From assembly GCA_043228905.1 (NCBI GenBank), contig JBHGNT010000002.1, positions 7,750,001 to 7,814,000 of the forward strand: a stretch of 64,000 nt of DNA, in the 5' to 3' direction. The DNA comes from Azolla caroliniana (lineage: Eukaryota > Polypodiophyta). The position numbers were made by a program, and so were the translations under genes. The stretch's first letter is position 1. Each line of letters begins with the position of its first letter. Positions 21,957 to 33,361 of the stretch are shown here, in pieces. The notes beneath the pieces were generated by a model. The model was not told the origin of the DNA. It did not search any database and worked only from the letters and a program-made list of their open reading frames with translations.

Positions 21957-22028
21957 GTAAACCCCTCCAGCACCACTAATGAAGAATCCACCGTTCAACT
22001 TCCCGAGAAGTATCGTTATTACGCCGAT

Positions 22029-24998
22029 GTGTTCGATAAAGTACAAGCCAACACACTTCCTCATCATCGACTGTACGATTGCCCCATCGATTTACAACCG
22101 GGAAAAGAGCCGCCATGGGGACCGATTTACAATTTGTCACCAACCGAGCTGGAAGTCCTTCGGGCCTATATAGAGGAGAATTTGGAAAATGGTTTCATTC
22201 GGCATTCGAAATCTCTAGCCGGCGCACCCATTTTCTTCGTCAAAAAAAAAGATGGATCGCTTCGTCTCGTTGTAGATTACCGTGGCTTGAATAAGGTTAC
22301 AATCAGGAATAGGTATGCTCTTCCCCTTATCTCAAGTCTTTTAGAACGGATCAATGGTGCCAGGTTCTTCACGAAGATCAACTTACGGGGAGCTTATAAC
22401 CTCGTACGGATCCGACCAGGAGACGAATGGAAGACCGCGTTTCGCACCAGATATGGGCACTTCGAGTATACGGTCATGCCGTTCGGCCTCACTAATGCAC
22501 CGGCAGTCTTCCAGCACATGGCTAATGATATATTCCGAGATCTATTGGATGATTGTTTGATCATCTATTTGGATGATCTACTGGTTTATTCAAAGACCCA
22601 AGAAGAACATGATTCTCATGTACTATTAGTACTAAAACGACTTCGAGAACATAGTCTGTATGCAAAGCTGGAAAAATGTAGTTTCGGGTGCAACCAAGTG
22701 GAATTTCTCGGCTACATCATTTCGTCAGAAGGCATCTCCATGGACCCAGCTAAGGTCAAAACGGTGGTAGAATGGCAGACTTCGCGTTCGGTGCGGGATG
22801 TGCAATGTTTCTTAGGCTTTGCCAATTTTTACCGGAAGTTCATACAAGATTACTCAAAGCTCGTTCTACCTCTCACACAACTTACCAGGAAGGGACAACC
22901 GTTCATCTGGTCTGAAAAAACGGACATGGCTTTCGAGAGTCTTAAAAAGGCATTTACATCGGCTCCAATTCTAGCTCATGTCGATCCGGAAAAATCATTC
23001 ATTATCGAAGCTGACGCATCGTATTTTGCATTGGGGAGCATTCTGTCACAACAGGGGAATGATGAGAAGCTACATCCTGTGGCTTTTCACTCACGCAAGT
23101 TTGACGCCGCCGAAATCAACTACGAAATTCATGATAAGGAGCTATTGGCAATAGTGGATTCTTTTATGCAATGGAGGCATTTTCTGGAGGGATCCTCTCA
23201 TCCAGTCACCGTATTTAGTGACCACAATAATCTTGCCTACTTTCAGGATGCTCGTGTGTTGAATCGACATCAAGCTCGGTGGGCCCACTTCCTCACGCGT
23301 TTCGACTTCAAAATTACATATCGTCCGGGGAGGCACCAAGGGAAGGCAGATGCATTATCACGGCGTTCGTATCTAGCACCCCGTCCCGGCGAGCTAGCTT
23401 TCGATAACCAAAAACAAGTCATCTTGGGACCGGCACGACTACAAGTAACACAGATCTTTGACATGCCTATGGATTCCCGCATTATCGATACCATACGTGA
23501 AGACTTGAAGACAGATTCGTTCGCCCAAGCTATACTAGCACAAATTGATCCCTCTCGAGCGTCGTGTTCAGAGTCGCAACCACCAGGTACGGACTATCGG
23601 CAATTAAAATACCATGATGGATTACTCTTCTTTAAAGAACTTTTGTATGTTCCTAATGGTTTTTGTCTCCTTCGAGTAGTACAAAACTATCATGACACAT
23701 ATACAGCTGGGCATTTTGGTAGTACTAAAACATTACATTTAGTACAACGAACATTCTGGTGGCCCTGTATGCGACAATTTGTCGAGGATTTTGTTCGGAC
23801 TTGTGATACATGTTGCAGAGCGAAAATGCTAAGGCATCATCCATATGGTTTATTAGAACCATTACCAATTCCAAGCAAGCCGTGGCAATCCATTGCTCTA
23901 GACTTCATCACAAATCTTCCAGTCTCTAAGGGGTTCAATGCGATTCTAACGGTGGTCGATCGATATACGAAGATGGCTCATTTCTTGCCATGTACTAAGG
24001 AGATCTCCAGTGAAGACACTGCCGAAATTGTCATGCGTGAAGTATGTCGGCATCATGGACTTCCCGATAGTATCATCAGTGACCGTGGACCCCAGTTCGT
24101 GTCAAAATTCTGGAAGCACCTTTTTAACATGCTCAAGGTCACTTGTAACCTCTCCTCCGGCTACCACCCACAAACTGACGGCCAAGCTGAACGAACAAAT
24201 CAAACGTTGGAGCAGTATCTGCGGTGCTTTCTCAGCTATCATCAAGATGACTGGGCAGATATTCTCCACTTCGCCGAATTTGCCTATAACAACTCTATCC
24301 ACGCATCCACTAAAGTTACACCATTTTATGCTTATACGGGATGTCACCCCTGGTGGAGTGTACTTGAAACCTCAGAGGTGTCCACAACTCCGTGCGCGGA
24401 GGATCGTTTGGAGCAGTTACGCAAGATACAAGCGGATTTATCTACTCATCTCCCGCAAGCTCAACAAACACACAAGGTCTACGCGGATCGTCATCGACTT
24501 CCATCTAGTTTTAATATTGGAGATCGGGTGTGGCTGCTACAACGACACATCAAGACTACTCGTCCATGTGAGAAGTTAGATTATCGGCGATTAGGTCCTT
24601 TCCGTATTATTGGACAAATTAATGATGTCGCTTTTTGTCTCGATCTACCTCCTCAACTTCGGATACATCCGATGTTTCATAGTTCTCTCCTCGAACCCTA
24701 CCACGAGAGCACCATCCCAGGATGTCTTATCCAACCTCCACCCCCAATCGAGCTTGAAGATGGGCCGGAGTACGAGGTTGCCGCCATCCTTGATTCCAAG
24801 ATTGTTTGCAACAAGCTCTACTATCTAGTCGATTGGCTAGGCTATAGCCCCAGCGAACATACTTGGGAACCGATCGAGAATGTGACCAATGATCATGCTC
24901 TTCTCGAAGACTTCCATCGTCAATATCCACACAAACCAGGTCCTCAATCCAAGACGACTCGTGACACTCGTCGTTTTAAAAGGGGGATAGTGTCATGA
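22029..24998 (+). CDS. RT, RNase H, integrase and chromodomain of the sushi-like element
   Basis: An uninterrupted 989-residue frame, now cut off from protease by a stop at 21954. RT has VDYRGLNKVTIRN and the catalytic [12 protein letters not shown] (near 22560). RNase H has FIIEADASYFALG (near 23000) and GRHQGKADALSRR. Integrase has the HHCC zinc module (GHFGSTKT near 23712, CDTC near 23805), then DDE residues in ALDFI (23910), SDRGPQF (24080) and GQAERTNQ (24183). The C terminus is a chromodomain (YEVAAILDSK, YLVDWLGYSPSEHTWEP, about 24770-24900), which in this class directs integration to modified histones. Confidence 0.9.
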   Translation: MFDKVQANTLPHHRLYDCPIDLQPGKEPPWGPIYNLSPTELEVLRAYIEENLENGFIRHSKSLAGAPIFFVKKKDGSLRLVVDYRGLNKVTIRNRYALPLISSLLERINGARFFTKINLRGAYNLVRIRPGDEWKTAFRTRYGHFEYTVMPFGLTNAPAVFQHMANDIFRDLLDDCLIIYLDDLLVYSKTQEEHDSHVLLVLKRLREHSLYAKLEKCSFGCNQVEFLGYIISSEGISMDPAKVKTVVEWQTSRSVRDVQCFLGFANFYRKFIQDYSKLVLPLTQLTRKGQPFIWSEKTDMAFESLKKAFTSAPILAHVDPEKSFIIEADASYFALGSILSQQGNDEKLHPVAFHSRKFDAAEINYEIHDKELLAIVDSFMQWRHFLEGSSHPVTVFSDHNNLAYFQDARVLNRHQARWAHFLTRFDFKITYRPGRHQGKADALSRRSYLAPRPGELAFDNQKQVILGPARLQVTQIFDMPMDSRIIDTIREDLKTDSFAQAILAQIDPSRASCSESQPPGTDYRQLKYHDGLLFFKELLYVPNGFCLLRVVQNYHDTYTAGHFGSTKTLHLVQRTFWWPCMRQFVEDFVRTCDTCCRAKMLRHHPYGLLEPLPIPSKPWQSIALDFITNLPVSKGFNAILTVVDRYTKMAHFLPCTKEISSEDTAEIVMREVCRHHGLPDSIISDRGPQFVSKFWKHLFNMLKVTCNLSSGYHPQTDGQAERTNQTLEQYLRCFLSYHQDDWADILHFAEFAYNNSIHASTKVTPFYAYTGCHPWWSVLETSEVSTTPCAEDRLEQLRKIQADLSTHLPQAQQTHKVYADRHRLPSSFNIGDRVWLLQRHIKTTRPCEKLDYRRLGPFRIIGQINDVAFCLDLPPQLRIHPMFHSSLLEPYHESTIPGCLIQPPPPIELEDGPEYEVAAILDSKIVCNKLYYLVDWLGYSPSEHTWEPIENVTNDHALLEDFHRQYPHKPGPQSKTTRDTRRFKRGIVS
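24973..24990 (+). promoter_or_regulatory. Polypurine tract of the plus-strand sushi-like element
   Basis: TTTTAAAAGGGGGATAG directly abuts the 3' LTR. The minus-strand copy has the same tract at 29217-29234. Confidence 0.85.
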
Positions 24999-25427
24999 TA
25001 TGCAAGACTCGAACCCACGACCTTAGGTTATATGGGTCGAGCTCTTGACCATTAGATCCTCTATTGTAATACATAGGATATTATTTTCATTTACATTTTA
25101 TTATAGGAAATTAGTGTATATTCCAGATTTCTCTGGAACATTCTAGAAGCTTCAAGATTACTCCTGAAAACACTATAAAAGAGGGCACTAGGCATTATGT
25201 TGAACCAAATTGGTTCAACGCCAGTCTTAAGCCTTTTAGCCACCATTGTATATTCTCTTCATATAATACATATCTTTCTTATCATCACACACACACTCTC
25301 TCTCAATCTCTCTCTTTCTCTCTGTCTCGCTCACTTCTTCCTTCTCTCGAAGAAGTTCCACACCTCTCATAGTACTAATCCTTCGTTTAGTACTAATTCC
25401 TTCTCTGTCTCAGTATTGTTCATGACA
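24991..25427 (+). repeat. 3' LTR of the plus-strand sushi-like element
   Basis: 437 bp. It matches the 5' LTR apart from scattered substitutions and a shorter CT microsatellite. An antisense tRNA-like module lies at 25002-25059. It is followed by ATGGC, the target duplication. Confidence 0.92.
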
Positions 25428-25432
25428 ATGGC

Positions 25433-25580
25433 CAAAAACCATACATCAACATAAAAGGTCGACAATCTATGCTTGGAGCTGTTGTAAGCAAACCCCAAAA
25501 TGGAGAGATAACGTTCCCATTTAGTTGGCTTTTCAACAACTTATGCTCAAAGCATATCTTCAATTATTTGATTTACTCAT
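25433..25580 (-). pseudogene. Chromovirus D, integrase fragment 2
   Basis: On the minus strand this reads a region downstream of the integrase catalytic glutamate (KWERYLSILGFAYNSSKH) with two stops. It continues from fragment 1 (which ends HTQSNGQT near 55260) and into fragment 3 (19752 downward). It is thus the piece between two later insertions. Confidence 0.75.
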
Positions 25581-26268
25581 TGTCATGAAGATTTTCGGCC
25601 ACTGTGAGAAAACTGGATGGATTGGGCTAATTTGGCAAAGTGCACCATGTGCACTTGTACATTCGAAAATGTATATAGGAATAAGAAGGGAAAAGTGAAG
25701 GGCGAAGAGGGCGCATGTACAGTTAATGTGTCATAATTGCACTTGCATACATAGTGGGGTTTGAAGGTGAGGGGATTAAATGTATTTCTCCCATCACCAC
25801 TCTGGAAATCATGGGAAGATATCTCCTCTGAAAAAGAGGAATATCTATCCCACATTGTAACGTCCTTCCCTCCTTGTACTCTAAAAGGAGGGAGGGCTCT
25901 CTTATAAAAGGGTTCCACGTTTTTCTTTTGTTCATCGTCTTGGTTTGGGGTATTGTTTTGGGTTGAGTATTCGTATCCGTTTAGGGTTTAGGTTCGCTAT
26001 GGTTTCATGCGCTCCAAAGGTTCTAGCATAGCTTTGTCTCCTACGCAAGACCCCACTCGGTGCGATGAGCCCGAGAGCTCCCCAACTTGTGGCTTGGCTG
26101 TAGACAATTGCTACATCCGTTATGTTTGGACCAACTCGAAGCTGGCGTTGTAATTTGTTGCCTTGTATATACTTTACAGGAAATTGTGCATATACTGTTG
26201 TCATAAAGGGATACAAACGATTGGTGCCACCACGATTCCACACTTGCCTCAACTACAACCACGCATTT
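25581..26268 (+). repeat. 5' LTR of family B (plus copy) and primer-binding region
   Basis: Begins TGTCATGAAGATTTTCGGCC. The U3/R part holds the CTAAAAGGAGGGAGGG and CTTATAAAAGG stretches near 25880-25915. A motif shared by all family B LTRs (CGCAAGACCCC ... GAGCCCGAGAGCTCCCC) lies near 26043-26080. The right edge is uncertain: the LTR could end near 26203 (TTGTCA, followed by TTGGTGCCACCACG) or nearer 26268. Left flank is chromovirus D. Confidence 0.6.
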
Positions 26269-26984
26269 CGACTTGGTTCGGTGACCCAACACTCCTTGCA
26301 GATCCACCTGATTCGACTCATTGGAGTTGATTTACATTCTAGACTCAAAGTTCTTTAGTATTATTGTTCTTAGGGATTTATTTGCATTATTTTGGAACAA
26401 ATGTTGTGTAGTCAAGACCATGTAATTTATTTCATGTGCACCATATAATGCACATGCAAAGTTTCTCTACATGTGTGCCACATAGCCCACATGCTTTATA
26501 TCGTGCACATGCACAAGCTTCTCTAGGTGTGTGCCACGTGGCCTACATGTAAAGACATCAATTTAGTATAAGAGGGGAGGATTATTGTCATGGAGGGGGG
26601 GGGGAACAATCAAAGAGTCCTAATTTGTAAAGGGTTTTCTCTCGAAGAAACAGTGAATTTCTTATTTTGGCATTTCTTCTTTATCTGCGTTTGAGGAGTA
26701 GCGTTGTACGGTATTTTCTTCATAACTCTCAATTCTGATGTCTGTCTTCGACATTCTATAGCTCCTTGGAAAGCTCTTCTAGAGGGCTTTCCAATCTATG
26801 TTTGCACACTTAATTTTGCTACGTAGGTGGACCGATATAAGGTTTTTTGTCTTCGCAGGTAGGGTTGCAAACCACTCATGACTATTGAGATACTTCCGGC
26901 TCGACTTCCCACTCTTCTCTTTCATCTTCTTATTTCCACTCTCCTAGTTCAGAACTCCAGCTGTAGTCATCTATAGTCATCTGG
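26269..26984. other. Noncoding stretch between the family B LTR and gag
   Basis: No coding sequence seen. It includes short imperfect repeats around TGTGCCACRTRGCC (about 26470-26550), a G run near 26596-26604, and a leader-like segment before gag. It may be the family B leader or remnants of another insertion. Confidence 0.5.
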
Positions 26985-28791
26985 ATGCACACAGAGGTAA
27001 AGGAGCTCTCAGAAGCTTATAATTCATGGGAGGCCTTCGAAGAGGCGCTCCTGCAAGCATATCAAGGACGGCTGAAAAACCAAGGACAATGCGACTTCAA
27101 CCAGTGGGTAGCATTGACAAAGACCCACCGGGGCACAACAAAGGTGTTCCTAGAGTTCAGGCTGCACTTTGCTCGGCTCCTAGAGCAGGAACAAAAACTA
27201 GTGGGAGTGGATAAAGTCCTACTATTTGTTAGGTCGATCGACCAAGTGGAACGGGGGGCCATTAGAATCGAGATCAAAGACGAATATGAAGCAAATGGCC
27301 TTATAGACAGCTGACAGAAGTCGAACGAGTATGCCGACGGTCGGACAAGGAGTGGTCTGCAAGAGGTAAAGGGAAGATGATGCACGACAATGCACTATCA
27401 CAATAGGAAGTGGTTGTGCGACGAGATAGATCGGTGAAGCTCTACGTCAAAGCCTTGGTCTTGGAAGCATACAAGGCTCTAAAGGCAATGATCGAGGAAG
27501 AGGAGAGATCCAACACATAGTTGGATTCTAGAGATTCAGAGCTAGTCGGCCTTCCGAACGAGATAGACGTGGCCCATGCGGGGACTAGACGATGGTACAA
27601 CGGTACCACAGGAGAGGCTGTGGAACAATGCACCCTCTCGACTAGAGGAGAAAGAACAACTGAGGATAAGGTTGAGATCAAAGAGGTGATGATCGCGGGT
27701 ACGGAAAAGGACCGATGGCTTCAGGCATGGTTGCTCGATACTGCGGACATTGGAGAAGCAAGTGTAGTTGGGGCTTGCGTGATTGAAGAAGAGATAGCTA
27801 CCGACTGCCACATCAAGGAGTTGGCGGCTATGGATAAGTTGACGGAGGGTGAAGTTACAAAGTCGTTCCCCACACCAGTTCCGGAGACTTCAGTGGTCAC
27901 GCTTGTCAGCCAATGTGAGACAGGAGAGATGGAAGGTGGCAGGAATGCCGAGGAGGAGGACAACAATGAGTCAGAGGTCGGACAAAGATGTCCCTCCATA
28001 CTGATTCCGTAGACATCGGCAGTCTAACCCGGGTGCCGACGGGAGACCGGAGAGAAGGAATGTGGTAGCAAGGCGATATGGTCAGAGGGAAGTACGAAAG
28101 GAGGCGGAGATTCGAAGAACGATCCTAGGTGTCTTCTCACACTTGTTCGGGAGACTTTGGCGGTTCAGCTAGAGAAGGAAGGTGGCGGTGGGAGACTAGG
28201 AATCGACGATGCAGTGAAGTACGAACGGAGTGGTCCCTCCACACCGAGTCCGGAAACTTTGGGAGTCGAGCCCGAGTGCCGACGTGAGACCGGAGAGATG
28301 GAAGGTGCAACAAGGAGTCTTGGCATGATGCCAGTGAAGATGGATGGGAGACGGCCTACGAGAAGGCCAAGGACGAAGCCGCAACGGAACAAAATGAAGA
28401 GGCGAGAGGCGACGTTGAAAGGAATGGAGTCGGAACTCGGCCCTATCGAGGATCAATCCAGTCAACATCTTGATTCGGATAGAGTGTGATCCAAACATGG
28501 ATCGTTCGGCCAAAACTGGCCTGAGATAAGAACCAGGGCGAAGGGGAAGTAGTGGCCAATCAGGAAAGGACAAGTTTGGATGAAATTTGGGTCAGAGGAA
28601 TCGAGACCAGTGGACGCGGATAAGGGGTTGAGTAGGGTTAGTGGCCATGACGAGAAGACTCCAGAGGGATCCTCCACGCCTAGCCTAGAGATTTCAGTAA
28701 TTGTGTACCAATGTAAGACCGAGGAGATGGAAGGTGGTGGTGAGGGGATGAAGGTCGCAGCAAACAAATGCACTGAAGGAGTCGAACGGGG
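26985..28791 (+). pseudogene. Family B gag and following polyprotein remnant (plus copy)
   Basis: Gag core at 26985-27314 (YNSWEAFEEALLQAYQGRL, then KTHRGTTKVFLEFRLHFARL) aligns with the minus-strand family B gag at 15239-15812. Further open segments at 27521-28012, 28157-28489 and 28580-28837 have stops between them. They contain a recurring motif of the type TP-x-PET ... CETGEMEG (near 27870, 27990, 28230 and 28670). The segment ends where the minus-strand sushi-like LTR begins (28792). No protease or RT follows here. Confidence 0.65.
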
Positions 28792-28885
28792 TGTCAGGAA
28801 TAGTATTGAGACTAAGAAGAAATTAGTACTAAGATAGGAATATTAGTAATAAGAGGAATAGAGGGTGTAGAACACTCGAGAGAAG

Positions 28886-28916
<31 letters not shown>

Positions 28917-29216
28917 TGATGATGATAATGATATATTATGTGAGAAGAATATACAAGGAAGGCTGGGAGGCTTAAGATTAGCGTTGAACCGATTTGGTTC
29001 GAAATAATGCCTTGTGCCTCCTTTTATAGTATTCTCAGGAGTAGTCCTGAAGCTTCTAGAATGTTCCAGAGAAATCTGGAATATAAATTCATTTTCTATA
29101 GTAAAACTTATATAAAAATGGACAATATCCAATGTATTACAATAGATTGTGTAATGGTCAAGAGCTCGACCCATGTAACATAAGGTCATGGGTTCGAGTC
29201 TTACCATACCATGACA
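28792..29216 (-). repeat. 3' LTR of the minus-strand sushi-like element
   Basis: About 425 bp, plus-strand ends TGTCAGGAATAG ... ACCATGACA. GA microsatellite at about 28886-28913. Sense-strand tRNA-like module at 29148-29204. Followed by the polypurine tract complement CTATCCCCCTTTTAAAA. Confidence 0.9.
29148..29204 (+). other. Antisense tRNA-like module in the minus sushi-like 3' LTR
   Basis: TAATGGTCAAGAGCTCGACC, a short loop, GGTC, then GGGTTCGAGTCTTAC. This has the same boxes as the other three sushi-like LTRs, on the strand opposite to the element. Confidence 0.6.
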
Positions 29217-30311
29217 CTATCCCCCTTTTAAAACGACGAGTGTCACGAGTCGTTTTGGATTGAGAACCCAGTTTATCTGGATATTGACGATGGAAGTCTT
29301 CAAGAAGAGACAAGCATTGGTCACGTTCTGTATTGGTTCCCAAGTACGCTCATTGGGACTATATCCTAGCCAATCGACTAAATAGTAGAGCTTGTTGCGA
29401 ACAATCTTGGAATCGAGGATGGCAGCAACCTCGTACTCAGGTCCATCTTCAAGTTCGATCAGGGGTGGAGGTTCTGGAATATGTCCTGGGATGGTGCGGT
29501 CTTGATAGGGTTCGAGGAGAGAACTATGAAACACCGGATGTACTCAGGTCCATCTTCAAGTTCGATCGGGGGTGGAGGTTCTGGAATACGTCCTGGGATG
29601 GTGCGGTCTTGATAGGGTTCGAGGAGAGAACTATGAAACACCGGATGTACTCAGGTCAATCTTCAAGTTCGATCAGGGGTGGAGGTTCTGGAATACGTCC
29701 TGGGATGGTGCGGTCTTGATAGGGTTCGAGGAGAGAACTGTGAAACACTAGATGTATGCGAAGTTGAGGGGTAGATCGAGACGAAAAGCGACATCATTAA
29801 TCTTACCGATAATCCAACTTCTCGCATGGGCGAGTAGTCTTGATGTGTCGTCGGAGTAGCCATACTCGATCTCCAATGTTAAAACTGAATGGAAGCTGAT
29901 GAAGATCCACGTAAACCTTGTGTATTTGTTGAGCTTGGTGTGGATGAGTAGATAAATCTACTTGTATCTTGCGTAACCGCTCCAAACGATCCTCTACGCA
30001 AGGATTTTTGGGTAACTCTAGGGTTTCAAATACACACCACCGGGGTTGAAAACCCGTATATGCATAAAATGGTGTAACTTTAGTCGATGAGTGGACAAAG
30101 TTATTATAGGCAAATTCGGCGAAGTGGAGAATATCCACCTAGTCATCCTAATGATAGCTTAGAAAGCACCGAAGATACTGCTCTAGCGTATGATTTGTTC
30201 GTTCTGCTTGGTCATCGGTTTGCGGGTGGTAGCCGGAGGAGAGGTTACAAGTGACCTTGAGCATTTTAAAAAGGTGCTTCCAGAATTTCGAGACAAACTA
30301 GGGTCCACAGT
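29217..30311 (-). pseudogene. Integrase C-terminal and chromodomain region (minus sushi-like copy)
   Basis: Reads, from high to low coordinates, the post-catalytic integrase (ILHFAEFAYNNFVHSSTKVT at 30060-30138, FNIGDRVWLLRRHIKTTRP), then the chromodomain (GPEYEVAAILDSK near 29440, YLVDWLGYSPNERTWEP). A segment of about 107 bp covering the MFHSSLLEPYQDRTIPG region is present three times in tandem (about 29430-29760), which would insert extra copies before the chromodomain. The frame is broken at several places. Confidence 0.8.
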
Positions 30312-31102
30312 GTCGTGATGTTTCTAACACATTGTGAAACCACCCTCGAAAAGAAGTAAAATAGTAGTTCAAATACACTAGTATTGTGAAGTCAACTTTA
30401 TTGGTAGAAAAAATACTTTTCCATTTTCCAAAGATAATTCCTTATAAATAAATGGTCAAAGAATTGAACATTACAATAAATAATGATGAACATTAAGTTA
30501 GAGGCGGTTTTCAAAAGTAGACAAAAGTAGAGAAAAAGATGAAGAGAAAAAAGAAGAAGCACGCGTGGATATGAGGAGCACAATAGAGAAAAAAGCTCAT
30601 AATTTCCTCGTCAGATGTCCAAATTAGAAAAGAAAAGATGCATAAGACAGCTAACCCAAAGAGGTTTCCAAGAATATCTTGCATGTGAAATTTTGGGGCT
30701 AGAAAACCGAAATAGTGAGGGAAAGAAAAGTCGACTAATATAGACAAGCTTTTTTTAGGGGAAAAAGGTAAGCAATCCTAAACCTATAAATAAGATCCTA
30801 TTCTAGTGAAGAAGGGGGGGAGGGAGAAGGAACACGGAAGCTCTACTCAATTAGAAAGTGGAAGAAGAAGGATCAACAACATCGAGAGGCATCATCAACA
30901 AAGAAACTCCTTCTATACTCCACTCTCTTCTTTCCTCCACCTCTCTTCCCCCATTCATTTATAAACAATCCTTCATATTCACGTTCAACCCATTGTAACA
31001 TGATTCTTATATTATAAAAGAATCTATTATATTGATATAAACTAATGTTTTCTTTCATCTACTTGTCTTATGTGTAAATCTTGATTGTGCTTATTTGTTT
31101 GT
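30312..31102. other. AT-rich insert in the minus sushi-like copy, unidentified
   Basis: At about 30312 the integrase sequence stops, and pol resumes only at about 31908. The stretch 30312-31102 is AT-rich, begins TGATGTTTC and includes TATAA-rich stretches and polypyrimidine near 30900-30960. It resembles a retroelement LTR and leader, but I cannot match it to anything else in the window. No coding sequence seen. Confidence 0.45.
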
Positions 31103-31905
31103 GTGTCTTGTGACAATGGAGCGTTTTGGCCTTGCCCATGCACCTCTCCTTTCACAAAGGCATTCAAACCTACATGTCTTATATGTTATCGTCATTTGTG
31201 CTTATTTGGTTGTGTGTTTTGTGACAAGGGAGCATTTCGGGCTTGCCCATGCACCTCTCCTTTCACGAAGGCATTCAAACCTACGTGTCTTATATGTTAT
31301 CTTCGTTTGTGCTTATTTGCTTGTGTGTCTTGTGACAAGGGAGTGTTTCGGGCTTGCCCATGCACCTCTCCTTTCACAAAGGCATTCAAACTTGCGTGTC
31401 TTGCGTGTTAGTGTAAATCTTGCTTGTGTGTTCGTGCGACTTGTGGCAAGGGAGCGTTTCGGGCTTGCCCATGCACCTCTCCTTTCACAAAGGTGTTTGA
31501 AATTGTTTCTCTCGTGTGTAAACCTTGCTTGTGTGTTCGTGCAACTTGTGGCAAGGGAGCGTTCGGGCTTGCCCATGCACCTCTCCTTTCACAAAGGCAT
31601 TCGAAATTGTGTCTCCCGTGTATAAACCTTGCTTGTGTGTTCACGTGTTTTGTAACAAGGGAGCGTTCGGGCTTTTGCCCATGCACATCTCTTTTCACAA
31701 AGATATTCGAAACTCTATCTCTCGTGTGTGTAAGTAAGTCTTTTCCTTGTGTGTCTGTGTGTAAGCCTTCGTCACGTACCTTCGTTTGCCTTGAGACAAG
31801 GGGTTGATTCGGGCTTGCCCATGCAACTCTCCTTTTCACAAACACGTTCGAATACTCGTGCCTTGTTTGTGTAAGCCTTCCTTGTGTTGTGCGTGTAAGC
31901 CCTAG
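31103..31905. repeat. Minisatellite, seven units of about 111 bp
   Basis: The core GGGCTTGCCCATGCACCTCT recurs at about 31131, 31242, 31353, 31464, 31568, 31675 and 31814. Spacing is 104-111 bp for most units, and the last is longer. Open frames on both strands through here are repeats, not genes. It replaces the RNase H to integrase core of the host retroelement. Confidence 0.85.
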
Positions 31906-31908
31906 TTT

Positions 31909-32890
31909 TTCATCATTACCTTGTTGTGATAGAATGCTACCCAATGCAAAATCCAATGCGTCCGCTTCCATGATGAATGGTTTTTCTGGATCAACGTGAG
32001 CTAGAATAGGAGCTGATGTAAATGCCTTCTTAAGATTCTTCAAAATCCATGTCCGCTTCTTCAGACGAAACGAACAATTGACCCTTCTTAGTAAGTTGTG
32101 TGAGAGGCATAACAAGCTTTGAGTAATCCTATATAAACTTGTGGTAGAAATTGGCAAAGCCTAAAAAGCATTGCACATCTCGCAACAAACGCGGATTTTG
32201 CCACTCTACCACCGTTTTGACCTTACCTGGATCCATGGAGATGCCTTCCGATGAGATGACATAGCCCAGAAATTTCACCTGGTTGCACCCAAAACTACAT
32301 TTTTCTAGCTTTGTATAAAGATCATGTTCTGGAAGTCGTTTTAGTACTAACAACATTGAGAATCATGCTCTTCTTGGGTCTTCGAATAAACTAGTAGATC
32401 ATCCAAATAGATGATCAAACAAACATCCAAGAGATCTCGGAATATCTCATTTGCCATGTGCTGGAAGACTGTTGGCGCATTAGTGAGGCCGAACGGCATG
32501 ACGATATACTCGAAGTGCCCATATCGGGTGCGAAACACGGTATTCTGGTTGGATCCGTACGAGGTTATATGCTCCCCGTAAGTCGATCTTCATGAAGAAC
32601 CTTGCACCATTGATCTGTTCTTAAAGACTTGAGATAAGGGGAAGTGCATACCTATTTCTGATGGTGACCTTATTCAAGCCACGGTAATCTACAACGAGAC
32701 GAAGTCATCCATCCTTTTTCTTGACGAAGAAAATGGGTGCGCCGGCTGGAGATTTCGAATGCCGAATGAAAACATTTTCCAATTTCTCCTCTATATAGGC
32801 TCAAAGGAATTCTAGCTCGGTTGGTGACAAATTGTAAATCGGTCCCCATGGTGGCTCTTTTCCTAGTTGTAAATCGATGGGGCAATCATA
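31909..32890 (-). pseudogene. Reverse transcriptase of the minus sushi-like copy
   Basis: Minus-strand RT in several frames. It includes [16 protein letters not shown] and the catalytic [12 protein letters not shown] (near 32400), then FLGYVISSEGISMDP. At the low-coordinate end is the start of the RNase H-proximal part (AFTSAPILAHVDPEKPF near 31990-32040). Frameshifts occur near 32350 and 32550. It is closely similar to 22100-23080 of the plus-strand element. Confidence 0.85.
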
Positions 32891-33361
32891 CGGTTGATGG
32901 TGAGGAAGCATATTGGTGTCAGAGGGTTTTACTGATATTGCGAAGAGAAACATTTCTTCCTTGCGTCCTTCTTCCCGTAACTTATGTAGTGAAATGGTTG
33001 TAATCTTATGAGTAGATCCTCGGGCTTGTTGATACCGGATTTCTCTTGTTCTCCAGTTTATGTCTAGGTTATGTAATTCGAACCATGGTAATCCTAAAAC
33101 AATGGGATGTTCTGGGATACTAATTATATTAAATGATACTACACACGCTAGATTATCTTGGACAATATTAACGGGCTCTGACTCTTCTATGATATTTCTG
33201 AAAGCAATGGGACGACCATCAATGACTACTATAGAGGCTGGACACGGGAGTTTTCTGAGAGATACTTCATGAGCTTGGGCAAAATTCCTATCCATGAAGC
33301 AAGAATTAGCTCCGGAATCTAGAAGTGCTAAGACATGTGCTAGAGGGGTACTTTTAGTACT
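32891..33361 (-). pseudogene. Retropepsin of the minus sushi-like copy
   Basis: Reads ALLDSGANSCFMDRNFAQAH, a normal D-S-G-A active site, then HPIVLGLPWFELHNLDINWR. The coding sequence runs uninterrupted from the end of a small inserted element (33362) toward RT. In the plus-strand copy the equivalent region carries D-S-G-P and a stop. Confidence 0.85.

Larger units (their letters stand above)
19753..25427 (+). mobile_element. Sushi/Tf1-like chromovirus, near full length, plus strand
   Basis: LTRs at 19753-20202 and 24991-25427 begin TGTCATGATA and end CATGACA. A target duplication ATGGC (19748-19752 and 25428-25432) flanks the element. Inside are gag, protease, RT, RNase H, integrase and a chromodomain. 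The leader is only about 75 bp. Gag and protease have stops, but the 22029-24998 frame is uninterrupted. The Gag core (FRGFLNQVRL, then LLSGSTLSWF) resembles the Tf1/sushi type, and the primer-binding site supports a self-priming mechanism (see findings). Related Tcn1-like chromoviruses are known from fungi and non-seed plants. Confidence 0.92.

Noticed and set aside
25002-25059. A functional tRNA gene
   Set aside because: A- and B-box-like sequences are present but the acceptor stem is absent, the anticodon loop is irregular and the T-arm needs several wobble pairs.
31085-31807. Cysteine-rich repeat proteins on both strands
   Set aside because: All frames follow the 111-bp minisatellite; both strands are open because the repeat lacks stops.
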